From NCBI GenBank assembly GCA_034189655.1, contig JAXHUE010000012.1:1-51574 (forward strand): a DNA stretch of 51,574 nucleotides, written 5' to 3'. The position numbers and the translations under genes were made by a program. Of the stretch, positions 42,022-50,858 are shown in pieces. The notes under the pieces are model-generated. The model ran no database searches. It was not told where the DNA came from and saw only the letters and a list, made by a program, of their open reading frames with translations. The DNA is from JAXHUE01 sp034189655 (GTDB lineage Bacteria; Chloroflexota; Dehalococcoidia; E44-bin15). The first letter of the stretch is position 1; each line of letters starts with the position of its first letter.

Positions 42022-43134
42022 ATGAGAGATGTAGTGATACTAGGCGTTGGCATCCACAAGTTCGCCAAATCGTGGGACAAGACCATCGACGAGCTCTCCG
42101 GCGAGGCGGCCATGATGGCGATCAAGGACGCCGGCATAAATCCCATGGACATCGAGGCCGGCTTTGTCGGCAATGTATACGAGTTCGCCCCCCCGGGCCC
42201 CAGGGCCTTCGGCCAGATACTCCAGACGGGGATCCCGATAACGAAGATAGAGACCGCGTGTGCCAGCTCGACGCGGGCCCTGGGCATCTGCTACCAGCTT
42301 ATCTCCGCCGGGGTATACGACATGTGCATGGTGATAGGCGTGGAGAAGATGCCCCGTGGCCCCATCGCCGGGCTCGGCGCCGGCGGCTACGGCGATATCA
42401 TGGGCACAGCCCCGCCGCCGGGTGCCTACGCCCTGATGGCCATGAGGCACATGAAGCAGTACGGCACCAAGCGGGAGCACTTCGCCTACGTGTCGGTCAA
42501 GTCACACAAGAACGCCACCATGAACCCCTACGCCCAGTACCAGAAAGAGATGACGATGGAGGAGGTGGTGAACTCGCGGGTGATCTCCTACCCCATCAAC
42601 CTCTACGAGTGCTCTCCCAACAGCGACGGCGCGGCCGCCGCCATCATCTGCTCCAAGGAGAAGGCCAAGCAGTACTCCACGCGGTTCATCACCATGGCCT
42701 CGTACGCCGCGGGGGGGCCACTGTGGAGGGAAGGTGAGCCGGTGTACATAGCGGGCTACACCCCCGACATGGCCAAAGAGGCCTACGAGAGGGCAGGGAT
42801 CGGCCCCGAGGACGTGAATGTGGCCCAGGTGCACGATGCCTTCAGCCCTGCGGAGATCTTCGAGGTCGAGGACCTGGGATTCTGCCCCCACGGCGAGGGC
42901 GGCCCCTTCGTGTGGGAGGGCAACACCGGCATCAACGGCAAGATACCGGTGAACACCGATGGCGGCCTGCTGTCGCGGGGCCACCCGCTCGGTGCCACCG
43001 GCCTGGCCATGCTCTTCGAGCTCGTCATGCAGCTCCGCGGCGAGGCCGGGCCCAGGCAGGTGAAAGACCCAAAGGTGGCGCTCCTGCAGAATGGCGGCGT
43101 CGGCGGCGGCGTAGTGGAGATATTCAAGTCCTAG
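42022..43134 (+). CDS. Thiolase-like/lipid-transfer (SCP2-type) acetyl-CoA acetyltransferase
   Basis: Product of 370 residues from the ATG at 42022 (AAAGGAGG upstream). The nucleophilic Cys80 lies in IETACASSTRALG. Active-site histidines are in VAQVHDAFSPAEIF and SRGHPLGATGLAM. The C-terminal Cys motif of classical thiolases is replaced by LLQNGGVGGGVVE, as in SCP2-thiolase and Ltp2-type proteins. Given the adjacent DUF35 gene, it could be a thiolase or a retro-aldol acyl-CoA lyase. It is followed by an SDR. Confidence 0.9.
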   Translation: MRDVVILGVGIHKFAKSWDKTIDELSGEAAMMAIKDAGINPMDIEAGFVGNVYEFAPPGPRAFGQILQTGIPITKIETACASSTRALGICYQLISAGVYDMCMVIGVEKMPRGPIAGLGAGGYGDIMGTAPPPGAYALMAMRHMKQYGTKREHFAYVSVKSHKNATMNPYAQYQKEMTMEEVVNSRVISYPINLYECSPNSDGAAAAIICSKEKAKQYSTRFITMASYAAGGPLWREGEPVYIAGYTPDMAKEAYERAGIGPEDVNVAQVHDAFSPAEIFEVEDLGFCPHGEGGPFVWEGNTGINGKIPVNTDGGLLSRGHPLGATGLAMLFELVMQLRGEAGPRQVKDPKVALLQNGGVGGGVVEIFKS

Positions 43135-43264
43135 AGAGGACGATGCCACCCACGTCCAGGGGACGGCCGCGGGGCCGCGCGCGTACATCGGGAGCGAACT
43201 TGCCCCTGGGGCTGTCAAGGGTACGTGTGACACCACAATCGTTTTAGAGCGAAGGAGGTTTTCA

Positions 43265-44086
43265 ATGGATCTGGGCTACAAGGGAAAGGTGGCGGTGATA
43301 AGCGGGGCCGGCCGCGGGCTGGGCCGCACCATAGCCCTCACCCTCGCCGGGGAGGGGGCCACGGTGGCGGTCAACGACTTCTACATGGAGCGCGCCGAGG
43401 AGGTGGCCAAGGAGATCAAGGCAAATGGGGGCGAGGCGCTGCCCGTCCAGGCCGATGTGACCGATACGCAAGCGGTCACCGACATGATGAAGAAGGTGGT
43501 CGATACACTGGGCCGGGTGGACATCGTGGTGCACAACGCCGGTATCCCGGCGGGTACACTGGAGACAGAGGGAATGATGGCCCTGGTGCCCCTGTTCCAC
43601 GAGACGGGCAAGGAGACGTGGGACAAGTGGGTCAACATCGACTTCTACGGGCTCCTGAACCTGGCCAAGGCGGCCATCCCCCACATGATAGAGCAGGGCA
43701 GCGGGGGCAGGATCATCAGCATAGGCTCCGATGCCGGCAGGGTAGGCGAGCCGAGGTCGGTGGTATACTCCGGGGCCAAGGCAGGCACCTACGGATTCTT
43801 GAAGGGGGTGGCCAAGGAGGTAGCCCGCTACGGCATAACGGCCAATGCCGTGGTATCATCAGGCATGGACGATACCTTCCTCTCGCAGTTGATGCCCACA
43901 GACTCACCGGAGGCCCAGGAGCGGCGCAAGGCCATGATGCGGCAGTACCCGCTGGGCCGGGCCCGGGGCAGCCTGGGCACCACCCAGGACATGGCCAACG
44001 CCGTGGCCTTCATCGCCTCCGAGCGCGCCTCGTGGATAACCGGGCAGCTCCTCTCGGTAAACGGCGGCTACTGCATGGTGGACTAG
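43265..44086 (+). CDS. Short-chain dehydrogenase/reductase
   Basis: Product of 273 residues. The NAD(P) loop is SGAGRGLG (13-20), NAG lies at 91-93, and the catalytic Ser155, Tyr168 and Lys172 are in YSGAKAGTYG. The C-terminus is VNGGYCMVD. In this context it is likely a 3-hydroxyacyl-CoA dehydrogenase, but SDR substrates cannot be read from sequence alone. It has a GGAGG site and ends the CoA-ester run before a strong hairpin. Confidence 0.9.
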   Translation: MDLGYKGKVAVISGAGRGLGRTIALTLAGEGATVAVNDFYMERAEEVAKEIKANGGEALPVQADVTDTQAVTDMMKKVVDTLGRVDIVVHNAGIPAGTLETEGMMALVPLFHETGKETWDKWVNIDFYGLLNLAKAAIPHMIEQGSGGRIISIGSDAGRVGEPRSVVYSGAKAGTYGFLKGVAKEVARYGITANAVVSSGMDDTFLSQLMPTDSPEAQERRKAMMRQYPLGRARGSLGTTQDMANAVAFIASERASWITGQLLSVNGGYCMVD

Positions 44087-44113
44087 GCCGTAAAGCAAGC
44101 CGAGGATGAAAGA

Positions 44114-44142
44114 AGAGACCGCGCCCCGTGGGCGCGGTCTCT
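44114..44142. terminator. Bidirectional terminator between the CoA-ester and metal-uptake blocks
   Basis: A perfect 13-base-pair stem AGAGACCGCGCCC / GGGCGCGGTCTCT with a CGT loop. The tail is better in T on the minus strand (TCTTTC). It lies between convergent transcripts and near the composition change. Confidence 0.85.
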
Positions 44143-44284
44143 CTCTACACTCCCGCGTGCACTCATCAAGGATGGGGGGTATGCGAAAGGCCCTGACATC
44201 AGATGTCCGTGCAGCCATGAAACCGCAGCCCCAGACGTGGCCCTCGTGGTCCGGCCTTGATGCGGTGCTCTCGCGTTTCGGCGG

Positions 44285-45982
44285 CTACAATGGCTGATCA
44301 AAGAGTGTCGGGGTGAGCCCTTTGCTCTTTGAATGGAGGTCGGAAGCCCTCTTTACCAGGCTTTCAGTATAGGGATGCACCGGCTCCGTGATAATTTCAC
44401 TCGAGGCGCCCTCTTCAATAATCCTCCCCTGGAGCATTATTGCCATTCTATCGCTAATTTTTCTGGCCAGAGCGATGTCGTGGGTGATGAACAGCATGCT
44501 CAAACCCCGCTGCTCCTGTAAATTGAGCAGCAGCTTCAGTATCTTGGCCTGCACGCTCGAATCCAGGAAGGACGTTGGTTCATCCGCTACCAGCACCCTT
44601 GGGTCCAGCACCAAAGCCCTGGCGATACACACCCGCTGAAGTTCGCCACCGCTTAAATGATGTGGATATCTTCCCAGGAACTCGCCCTTATTTGGTAGCT
44701 CTACTTCATCCAGAACCCGCACCACCTTATGCTCGCGCTCCTCTTTCGTGCCTATCTCTTGAATGTCCAGGGGTTCCCTCACCAGCTCTAATACAGATAG
44801 ACGGTGACTAAGTGATTCCCCAGGGTTCTGGTGGATCATCTGTACTTTCCTATAGAAGTCTTTCCCTCTATTGTCGACCTTTGTGCCCTCGAGGAACACA
44901 TCCCCTTCGTCCGATTCCCAAAGGCCCATAAGCGTCTTGGCCAGAGTGGTCTTTCCCGAACCACTCTGGCCTACCAGGGCCAGCGTCTCCCCGCCCTCGA
45001 TGCTCAGGTTTACCGAGTCGACTGCCTTAAGGGGGCCAAAGGACTTGCTAAGATTTCTGCACGCCAGTAGGGTTATGACCCCACCTCTGTGGCACGCCAG
45101 GTATCGCCCTTGGGTCGGCACGAGCGAGGGTGTCTCCTGAGCACAGACTTCGATCGCCTGGGTGCAACGGGGATGGAACGGACAGCCAGCCACCGGCCGG
45201 GTCATCCGGCCCTTTATCCCCTGCAGATCCTTCACAGTTGTCATGTTGGGATAGGACCTAAGCAATGCCCTGGTATAGGGGTGTCTCGGTCGAGAAAGCA
45301 CTTCTGACACCGGGCCCAGCTCCATGATCCGTCCCCCATACATCGTCGCCATGGTATCGGCCAGCTTAGCGGCGGAAGAGATATCATGGCTGATCATGAT
45401 GAAGGTGCGGCCCCTGCTGATACTCTTGAGCAGTCCTATTATCTCAGCCCCGGATGCCGCATCCAGAGAGGATACCGGCTCATCCAGGATGACGAGCTCC
45501 GGGTCATTGGCCAGAGCCATGGCGATCAAGACCCTCTGCTGCTCCCCGCCACTGAGATGGTGGGGGTAGGCCGAAAATCTTTCCTGGGAGAGGCCGGTAC
45601 GGGTCAGTAGCTGTGAAGCCCGCTCCTTTGCCTCCGACTTATCGCTACGGTGATGCTCTATCATGGGCTCCATCACCTGGTCAATGACGGTGTGGACCGG
45701 GTTCAGCACGTTATTGGTGTTTTGAAAGACCATTGACACCCGGTCCCAACGTATCTCCTTCATCGACTTCTCCGGCAGCGACAACAGGTCCACACCGTTT
45801 AGCAATATCTCGCCGCGCACGTTTCCATCCACCAGACGCATTATGCTCAGGCCCAGGGTGGTCTTGCCTGCCCCAGACTCGCCGACTATGGCCACGCATT
45901 CGCCATCCCCCACCTCCAGGTCTATCCCCGTCAGAACCCGCTCTTGGCCATAATTTACCCTCAGGTCTTTGATTTTAAGCAC
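44285..45982 (-). CDS. Fused double ATP-binding protein of an oligopeptide/nickel-type ABC importer
   Basis: Product of 565 residues carrying two full nucleotide-binding domains, equivalent to DppD-DppF or NikD-NikE joined in one chain. Walker A copies are GESGAGKTT and GQSGSGKTT. Signatures are LSGGEQQRVLIAMAL and LSGGELQRVCIARAL. Walker B copies are ELVILDEPVSSLDA and RVLVADEPTSFLDS. An oligopeptide-type Cys segment (CPFHPRCTQAIEVCAQ) ends the first half. I chose the GTG at 45982 (GAGGTGA five bases upstream), overlapping the preceding permease stop; the GTG at 45991 is an alternative. Confidence 0.92.
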   Translation of the reverse strand: MLKIKDLRVNYGQERVLTGIDLEVGDGECVAIVGESGAGKTTLGLSIMRLVDGNVRGEILLNGVDLLSLPEKSMKEIRWDRVSMVFQNTNNVLNPVHTVIDQVMEPMIEHHRSDKSEAKERASQLLTRTGLSQERFSAYPHHLSGGEQQRVLIAMALANDPELVILDEPVSSLDAASGAEIIGLLKSISRGRTFIMISHDISSAAKLADTMATMYGGRIMELGPVSEVLSRPRHPYTRALLRSYPNMTTVKDLQGIKGRMTRPVAGCPFHPRCTQAIEVCAQETPSLVPTQGRYLACHRGGVITLLACRNLSKSFGPLKAVDSVNLSIEGGETLALVGQSGSGKTTLAKTLMGLWESDEGDVFLEGTKVDNRGKDFYRKVQMIHQNPGESLSHRLSVLELVREPLDIQEIGTKEEREHKVVRVLDEVELPNKGEFLGRYPHHLSGGELQRVCIARALVLDPRVLVADEPTSFLDSSVQAKILKLLLNLQEQRGLSMLFITHDIALARKISDRMAIMLQGRIIEEGASSEIITEPVHPYTESLVKRASDLHSKSKGLTPTLFDQPL

Positions 45983-46820
45983 TGGCCTCACCTCGCAATC
46001 GGGGGTCCATTGCAGGTTCAAGCGCATGGCCGATGAAGGTGATCGAGACTATGGTCAGGGATAGCGCGATCCCCGCGGGAAGTAACCACCACAGCCACAC
46101 ATCGAGGTAGCTATACTGCAACGCCTCGTGCATCATCATGCCCCAGCTCACCGTATTCGGGTCTGAAATCCCTATAAAGGCAAGCCCGGCTTCTAGAAAG
46201 ACGGCTCTTCTCATGCTATAAATAAACTCGACAAGCAAGATTGGGCTAAGGTCCGGCACTATGTGGCGGTATATCAGGTAGAGTTTGCTCGCCCCAAAGC
46301 ACCGGGCTGCAGATACGTGCATTCCCTCCTTGAGAGAGAGGGCCTGCGCCCTCACAATTCTGGCCCCGCCCTGCCAGCCCAGGAGCGCGAGAAGGATGAT
46401 CAGCATCCAGAGGCTCGGCCGCAGATAGGCAGCTACCAGAATCAAGACGATGATAGCCGGAATGGCGATGAGGGCATCTACTATCCTCATGATGATCTTG
46501 TCATACAGGCCACCGATCAAAGCTGCCGAGGTGCCAAATATGACGCTCAGCAAGGTCGAGAGGAAAGCCACCGAGAGCCCCACCAAGAGGGAGGTCCTGG
46601 CTCCGTAGAGAAGCTGGCTCCAAATATCCTGTCCCACGTGATTGGTGCCCAACAGATGGCCCAGGGATGGAGATGTAAGGTCAACCGGGCTTTGAGCGAC
46701 GGGGTCGTACCCCGCCAGCAGAGGGGCAAAGATGGCCACGACAACTATCAGCAGAAACAGAGCTATTCCAAACCTGCCGCTGCTACTGTGAGTTACTTCC
46801 TTCTTGAGATCAATATGCAT
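45975..46820 (-). CDS. ABC importer permease, DppC/NikC type
   Basis: Product of 281 residues with about six membrane helices. The N-terminal helix is FGIALFLLIVVVAIFAPLLAGYDP. The Dpp/Nik landmarks are LLGTNHVGQDIWSQLLYGARTSLLVGL and the coupling loop VRAQALSLKEGMHVSAARCFGAS. It starts inside the end of the upstream permease (11-base overlap) and hands over to the ATPase. A DppC/NikC assignment is secure; the cargo (peptide, nickel or chelate) is not. Confidence 0.93.
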   Translation of the reverse strand: MHIDLKKEVTHSSSGRFGIALFLLIVVVAIFAPLLAGYDPVAQSPVDLTSPSLGHLLGTNHVGQDIWSQLLYGARTSLLVGLSVAFLSTLLSVIFGTSAALIGGLYDKIIMRIVDALIAIPAIIVLILVAAYLRPSLWMLIILLALLGWQGGARIVRAQALSLKEGMHVSAARCFGASKLYLIYRHIVPDLSPILLVEFIYSMRRAVFLEAGLAFIGISDPNTVSWGMMMHEALQYSYLDVWLWWLLPAGIALSLTIVSITFIGHALEPAMDPRLRGEASA

Positions 46821-47781
46821 GGCGGACCCTCGGGTCTAGCCTTGAGTATGACAGGTCTACCAGGAAATTGGCCGCCAGAACTAAGGTGGCCCCCAGAAGA
46901 AACACCCCCTGAATTACCGGGTAGTCACGGGCAAGCAGGGCTTCATACGTGAGATATCCCAGCCCGGGATAAGAGAAGATGATCTCGATGAAAAGTGCTC
47001 CCATCACCACTCTGCCGAGCCATATGCCGGTCATGGTGATCACGGGCAGCATCGAATTCCTTCCCGCGTGTCGGTACTTCAGCACTCGTGCGGGAAGGCC
47101 CTTGGCCCTGGCCGTCAACATGTAAGGCGCTTTGAGAACGGTGATCATGGTGTTTCTGGTCAGGAGATAGCCACCAGCGAGATGAGCCAGCGTTAATGCC
47201 GACAGCGGCAGTACCAGGTGCTTCAACACGTCCAGCACGAGAGCCATCCCGGATAGCCCTGAATACGGGGTCATGGCCCCGGCCAGGGGAAGTATCCCAA
47301 GGGTCACCCCGAAGACCAGCAGGAGAACCATACCGAGGAAGAAGTCGGGAAAGCCATTTAAGGCCATGATCCCGCCAAGTATGGCCTTATCAGTTTTGCT
47401 CCCTCGCCTCCACCCTGACTCAATCCCCAGCACTACGCCCAGAACGGTGGAAAGGACCAGGGACAGGCCCACCAGCAGAAGAGTCCAGGGGAGTCTTCCC
47501 AGTATCACATTGAAGACTGAGTCGTTAAAATAGTAGGAATAACCCAGGTCACCCTGGAACAGCGCCACGAAGTAAGCGCCGAACTGTTGCCACATGGACT
47601 CGTCCAGGGAGAAGCGCTCCACCAGGTCTGCCTGGAGGGCTGGCGTCATCTGCACCAGGGCGTCCTCCCCATAGATGGCCATGAGAGGGTCTCCAGGCAT
47701 CATCCTGGGCAACAAGAAATTGAGCCCCAGGATCAGCATCAAGGCGATGGCATAGGTTATGAGATTTCGCTTGCTGAACAT
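46810..47781 (-). CDS. ABC importer permease, DppB/NikB type
   Basis: Product of 323 residues. The start is MFSKRNLITYAIALMLILGLNFLLPRMMPGDP, the classic DppB first helix and PGDP motif. The coupling loop is MLTARAKGLPARVLKYRHAGRNSMLPVIT, and the last helices carry EIIFSYPGLGYLTYEALLARDYPVIQG. It is 23 bases after the TrmO-like gene. It forms the membrane pore with the DppC-type permease. Confidence 0.93.
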   Translation of the reverse strand: MFSKRNLITYAIALMLILGLNFLLPRMMPGDPLMAIYGEDALVQMTPALQADLVERFSLDESMWQQFGAYFVALFQGDLGYSYYFNDSVFNVILGRLPWTLLLVGLSLVLSTVLGVVLGIESGWRRGSKTDKAILGGIMALNGFPDFFLGMVLLLVFGVTLGILPLAGAMTPYSGLSGMALVLDVLKHLVLPLSALTLAHLAGGYLLTRNTMITVLKAPYMLTARAKGLPARVLKYRHAGRNSMLPVITMTGIWLGRVVMGALFIEIIFSYPGLGYLTYEALLARDYPVIQGVFLLGATLVLAANFLVDLSYSRLDPRVRHAY

Positions 47782-47804
47782 ACCGGCCGCGGCCCCTCTT
47801 GCGT

Positions 47805-48371
47805 TTACCGCATTCCTTTGAGCGAACCCTCCGCAAACTCCCTCTCGATCTGCATCATCCAGTCAGCCCGCTTCGCGTCAGCGACGGCGTAATAGCTAGG
47901 TACGTAGGGTTTGATGTCTATTAACGGGCTGCCATCGATAGCGTCCAGCCCTTCAACTCTCAGCACGTTACCTTTGCGTTCCAGCAGCCGAACTGCTATC
48001 AAGCAGATAGGGTTGGGTCGAGCCGGGCTACAGGTCGCAAAGATGCCGGTTAAAGGGAGGTCTCTCCTCCCCATGGGATGACCTTTGATGAGAGCGCGTC
48101 CCTCGGGAGGACTGCGATGGGCCCAGTAAAGCACCATGATGTGGGAGAAATCCTCTATGCCGTCAAGGATACCTTCAAGGTCTCTATCGATCACAAGCTC
48201 CGATAGTGCATCTTGTGCTTCCCTTCCCCGCGCCACTTCCGGTCGCCACTCCAGGTCGCCGGCTTCGGCGACCAGGCTCGGCTCCTTCAGCGTGTTTCTG
48301 ACTATCCCCACGGGCCTCAGCACCATCGGAAGTGTGCCTTCGCCTTCATGTGCTTCTACCCCTCGTGTCAT
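47805..48371 (-). CDS. TrmO/TsaA-family methyltransferase
   Basis: Product of 188 residues. Family marks are LRPVGIVRNTLKEPS, GIEDFSHIMVLYWAH, GIFATCSPARPNPICLIAVRLLE and GLDAIDGSPLIDIKPYVP. In E. coli, TrmO methylates t6A37 of tRNA-Thr. The start at 48371 is supported by GGAGGTGAG. It sits between the binding protein and permease of an ABC importer, an odd place for a tRNA enzyme, which suggests a role in making or handling the imported ligand, or simple hitch-hiking. Archaea and anaerobes often carry several TrmO-like copies of unknown role. Confidence 0.85.
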   Translation of the reverse strand: MTRGVEAHEGEGTLPMVLRPVGIVRNTLKEPSLVAEAGDLEWRPEVARGREAQDALSELVIDRDLEGILDGIEDFSHIMVLYWAHRSPPEGRALIKGHPMGRRDLPLTGIFATCSPARPNPICLIAVRLLERKGNVLRVEGLDAIDGSPLIDIKPYVPSYYAVADAKRADWMMQIEREFAEGSLKGMR

Positions 48372-48384
48372 CTCACCTCCAGAC

Positions 48385-49968
48385 TTACTGGCCTTGATAC
48401 TCTAGAAAGGCCATCTTGTTCGTCGCCACGGGTATACCTGTCGCAATGCCACCTTGAGTGTAGTACATGCTGACGCTGCCATCGTGAGCCCAGTACCAAT
48501 CGGGATAGTACAGGCTCAAGGCAGGGAGCTCATCGGCATATATCTCCTGAATCTGGTAAACCAGTTCCAGTCTCTCTTCGTGGTCCATCTCATGAAGCTG
48601 ATCCTCTAGGAGCTGATTCAGAGTTTCATTCTCAGTGTACCTGGCGCTGTTGAAACCCTCCTCGGTGATCACCTTGGGCAGTATCGAGGGCTCGTACAGG
48701 CCTCCATGCCCGTATATGGCCAGGTCAAACTGCCAGTTCAATACCCTGGCATCGATGGTCGTGCCTTCGAGGGTGGTGAAGTCTACCTCTATCCCAAAGT
48801 CCTCCAACTGCTGCTCAACGAATTGGCCAGCCTCCTTAAACGTGGCCTCAGTTATCAGTTCCAGCTTCAGCTCTTCGCCGTCCTTGGTGAAGTGGCCATC
48901 CTCCAGCTGATAGCCCAGGCCTTCCAGTAGCTGCTGTGCCTTCGCTGGGTTGTGCTCGTACATCTCGATGTCGGGGTTGTACCACTCGTTGTCAGGGGGC
49001 ATCATCCCCGGACTTCCCGCCAGGGCATAACCCCTCTGGGAGATATCCACCATGGCCTCACGGTCTATGGCATAGGCCAGGGCCTGCCTGAACTCCTCGG
49101 AGGAGAGGGGTTCCTCGGTGTGGTTTATCATCAACTTGGCATTCCAGCCATAGGTGCAGCGGAGCACGGAGAAGCCACTATCCTCCATTTCCTCCACCAA
49201 CTCGGGCGGAATGGCTCCGGCATTTACGCTTCCCTGCTCCAGGGCAGCCAGGATCATCTGTTCGCTCACCTTCACGAAGATAATCCTGTCTACGGCAGGC
49301 TTGCCCAGGTAGTAATCGTCGTACGCCTCGTAGAGATAGCTGCCTTGCGCCTGATTGTAGTCGGCGAGCTTATAGGGCCCGGTGCCGATTACCGCCTCCG
49401 GGCCAGTAAACTCCTCAGGTGCCTCGACACCTTCCCATATATGCTTGGGGAGTATGGTCATCGTGACCGCTACATCGTTAAGGAATGGGGCGTAGGGCTG
49501 TTCCAGATAGAGTTTGACGGTGCAGGTATCGATGACCTCTGTGCTTGTTATACCAGTAGGGCCTATTAGTGTAACAAAGGGGCTGGGGTGCTCCTTTACG
49601 TAGTCAACGGTGAAAGCAACGTCCTCGGCGGTGAAATCCGTGCCGTCGTGCCAGGTAACATCATCTCGCAGGTTGAAGACGTATGCATTCTCGGAAGCGA
49701 TGTACTCCCAGCTCTCTGCCAGTGCCGGTATGAACCCCGCCTCATCCTTCCACACAAGAGTGTCGAATATGAAGCTCATCCTCACATATCCAGGCCCCCG
49801 CGGATAGTGGGCGTAGGGAGAGGGATAGCCCCAGTCGCCCCCTGTGTCGGCAACGGTGTAGGTGATCTCCCCCGATGAGCCCCCACCGCAGGCAGAGGAT
49901 AGCAGCGGGACTGCCAACACCAGCACAAGCATTGAGAGCATCAAAATTCGCCTGATCCTACCTCTCAT
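48385..49968 (-). CDS. Extracellular solute-binding lipoprotein, family 5 (oligopeptide/nickel type)
   Basis: Product of 527 residues from the ATG at 49968, with GGAG upstream. The lipoprotein signal is RRILMLSMLVLVLAVPLL with lipobox SSAC and lipid Cys27. Family 5 (DppA/OppA/NikA) marks are YVFNLRDDVTWHDGTDFTAEDV, GTGPYKLADYNQAQG, RQALAYAIDREAMVD and EVDFTTLEG. It captures the cargo outside the membrane. NikA and DppA cannot be told apart by motifs alone, and nickel is suggested only by the regulator context. Confidence 0.93.
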   Translation of the reverse strand: MRGRIRRILMLSMLVLVLAVPLLSSACGGGSSGEITYTVADTGGDWGYPSPYAHYPRGPGYVRMSFIFDTLVWKDEAGFIPALAESWEYIASENAYVFNLRDDVTWHDGTDFTAEDVAFTVDYVKEHPSPFVTLIGPTGITSTEVIDTCTVKLYLEQPYAPFLNDVAVTMTILPKHIWEGVEAPEEFTGPEAVIGTGPYKLADYNQAQGSYLYEAYDDYYLGKPAVDRIIFVKVSEQMILAALEQGSVNAGAIPPELVEEMEDSGFSVLRCTYGWNAKLMINHTEEPLSSEEFRQALAYAIDREAMVDISQRGYALAGSPGMMPPDNEWYNPDIEMYEHNPAKAQQLLEGLGYQLEDGHFTKDGEELKLELITEATFKEAGQFVEQQLEDFGIEVDFTTLEGTTIDARVLNWQFDLAIYGHGGLYEPSILPKVITEEGFNSARYTENETLNQLLEDQLHEMDHEERLELVYQIQEIYADELPALSLYYPDWYWAHDGSVSMYYTQGGIATGIPVATNKMAFLEYQGQ

Positions 49969-50015
49969 TATTGGCATCTCCTGCACGTGATTTTTACATC
50001 CAGGACGGGCGGCCG

Positions 50016-50780
50016 CTAGTCAGCATGGCTCTCTTCAACCGAGCCCGTGCTTTCGATAACAGACATTCCATTGCCGGTAAGCTGATAGTATCCCTCCCCG
50101 GAGCATGGGATACAGACGGGCTTACTATCCTTTATCCTGGTGCGGGGCTCCATGACCGACTCGCCACAGAGGGAGCACTTCACACTGGCAACGATTCGAG
50201 AGTAGTCAGGAACGTCTACCGTAACGCGATTGACAGCGAAAAGCTCATCGTCAGGGACATCCAGCATCTTGAAAGACGCCTGCCTCCATAGTTCGCCCAG
50301 GCTTTCCCGGTCAGCCTCGGTGCCCCGGTGTTCAACCACCACTTTCTGGAATAGCTCAACAGCCTGGGGCTCATGCTCCTCTAAGAAGCGGCTATCGACC
50401 TTGACTGATACCCTTAGTGCCTCCCCATTCCTCTTAGCCAACGTGAACGCCGTTTTCCCAAAATCTCTATAGACAAGCGCATTGTTGCCAAAGCTACAGC
50501 CAGTGATGAATTGGACGCCGTCGCTAAAACAGTTATTGGTTTCTATAATGGCGATCACTTCCTCCATGCCAGTGGAGCTGATGCCGATTTCCTTCACCGC
50601 CCGAACCGATGCCTTGACTCCGATAGCCAGAAAGGGGCAGAAGTGGCCGTGCAATAGCCCGCTCATCGTCAGTAGTTTCGGTAGGTCCCCCGTGGCTACT
50701 GCTTCTTCGATTTCATGTCTGGGATCGCTGGGGTTGTGTAGCGCTTGATTGTCCGGAATCACTGCTCCCCCTCTACACAT
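50016..50780 (-). CDS. FmdE-family protein with C-terminal zinc ribbon
   Basis: Product of 254 residues. The FmdE domain has HGHFCPFLAIG (His44, His46, Cys48), Cys84 in ETNNCFSDG and ITGCSFGNNALV (Cys95). The C-terminal ribbon has Cys202, Cys205, Cys223 and Cys226. FmdE proteins were named for molybdenum formylmethanofuran dehydrogenase operons; their function is unproven, and metal binding or trafficking is often assumed. They recur beside metal or siderophore-type ABC importers. The ATG at 50780 has no clear ribosome site; a GTG at 50762 after a G-rich run is possible. It is the first gene of the ABC operon. Confidence 0.88.
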   Translation of the reverse strand: MCRGGAVIPDNQALHNPSDPRHEIEEAVATGDLPKLLTMSGLLHGHFCPFLAIGVKASVRAVKEIGISSTGMEEVIAIIETNNCFSDGVQFITGCSFGNNALVYRDFGKTAFTLAKRNGEALRVSVKVDSRFLEEHEPQAVELFQKVVVEHRGTEADRESLGELWRQASFKMLDVPDDELFAVNRVTVDVPDYSRIVASVKCSLCGESVMEPRTRIKDSKPVCIPCSGEGYYQLTGNGMSVIESTGSVEESHAD

Positions 50781-50794
50781 ATTTTCATTTCTTA

Positions 50795-50824
50795 CTCATA
50801 CAGCTTGGTCGCACTTGACTGCAA
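50795..50824 (-). promoter_or_regulatory. Candidate promoter of the FmdE/ABC operon
   Basis: Minus-strand TTGCAG (50819-50824) and TATGAG (50795-50800), 18 bases apart. The match is weak, but the -35 box lies inside the TTGC/GCAA palindrome cluster, as in the regulator's promoter. Confidence 0.4.
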
Positions 50825-50846
50825 TTGCAACTCTTTGCATAAGCAA
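50820..50846. promoter_or_regulatory. TTGC/GCAA palindrome cluster in front of the FmdE/ABC operon
   Basis: TGCAATTGCA (50820-50829, perfect palindrome, including TTGCAA at 50825-50830) is followed by TTGC-ATAA-GCAA (50835-50846). The same TTGC-N4-GCAA form occurs in front of the Fur-family gene. It is the candidate binding site of that regulator. Confidence 0.55.
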
Positions 50847-50858
50847 TCGAAAAAAAAA

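Noticed and set aside
44106..44297. A 63-codon plus-strand frame after the SDR gene
   Set aside because: It runs through the terminator hairpin and looks non-coding.
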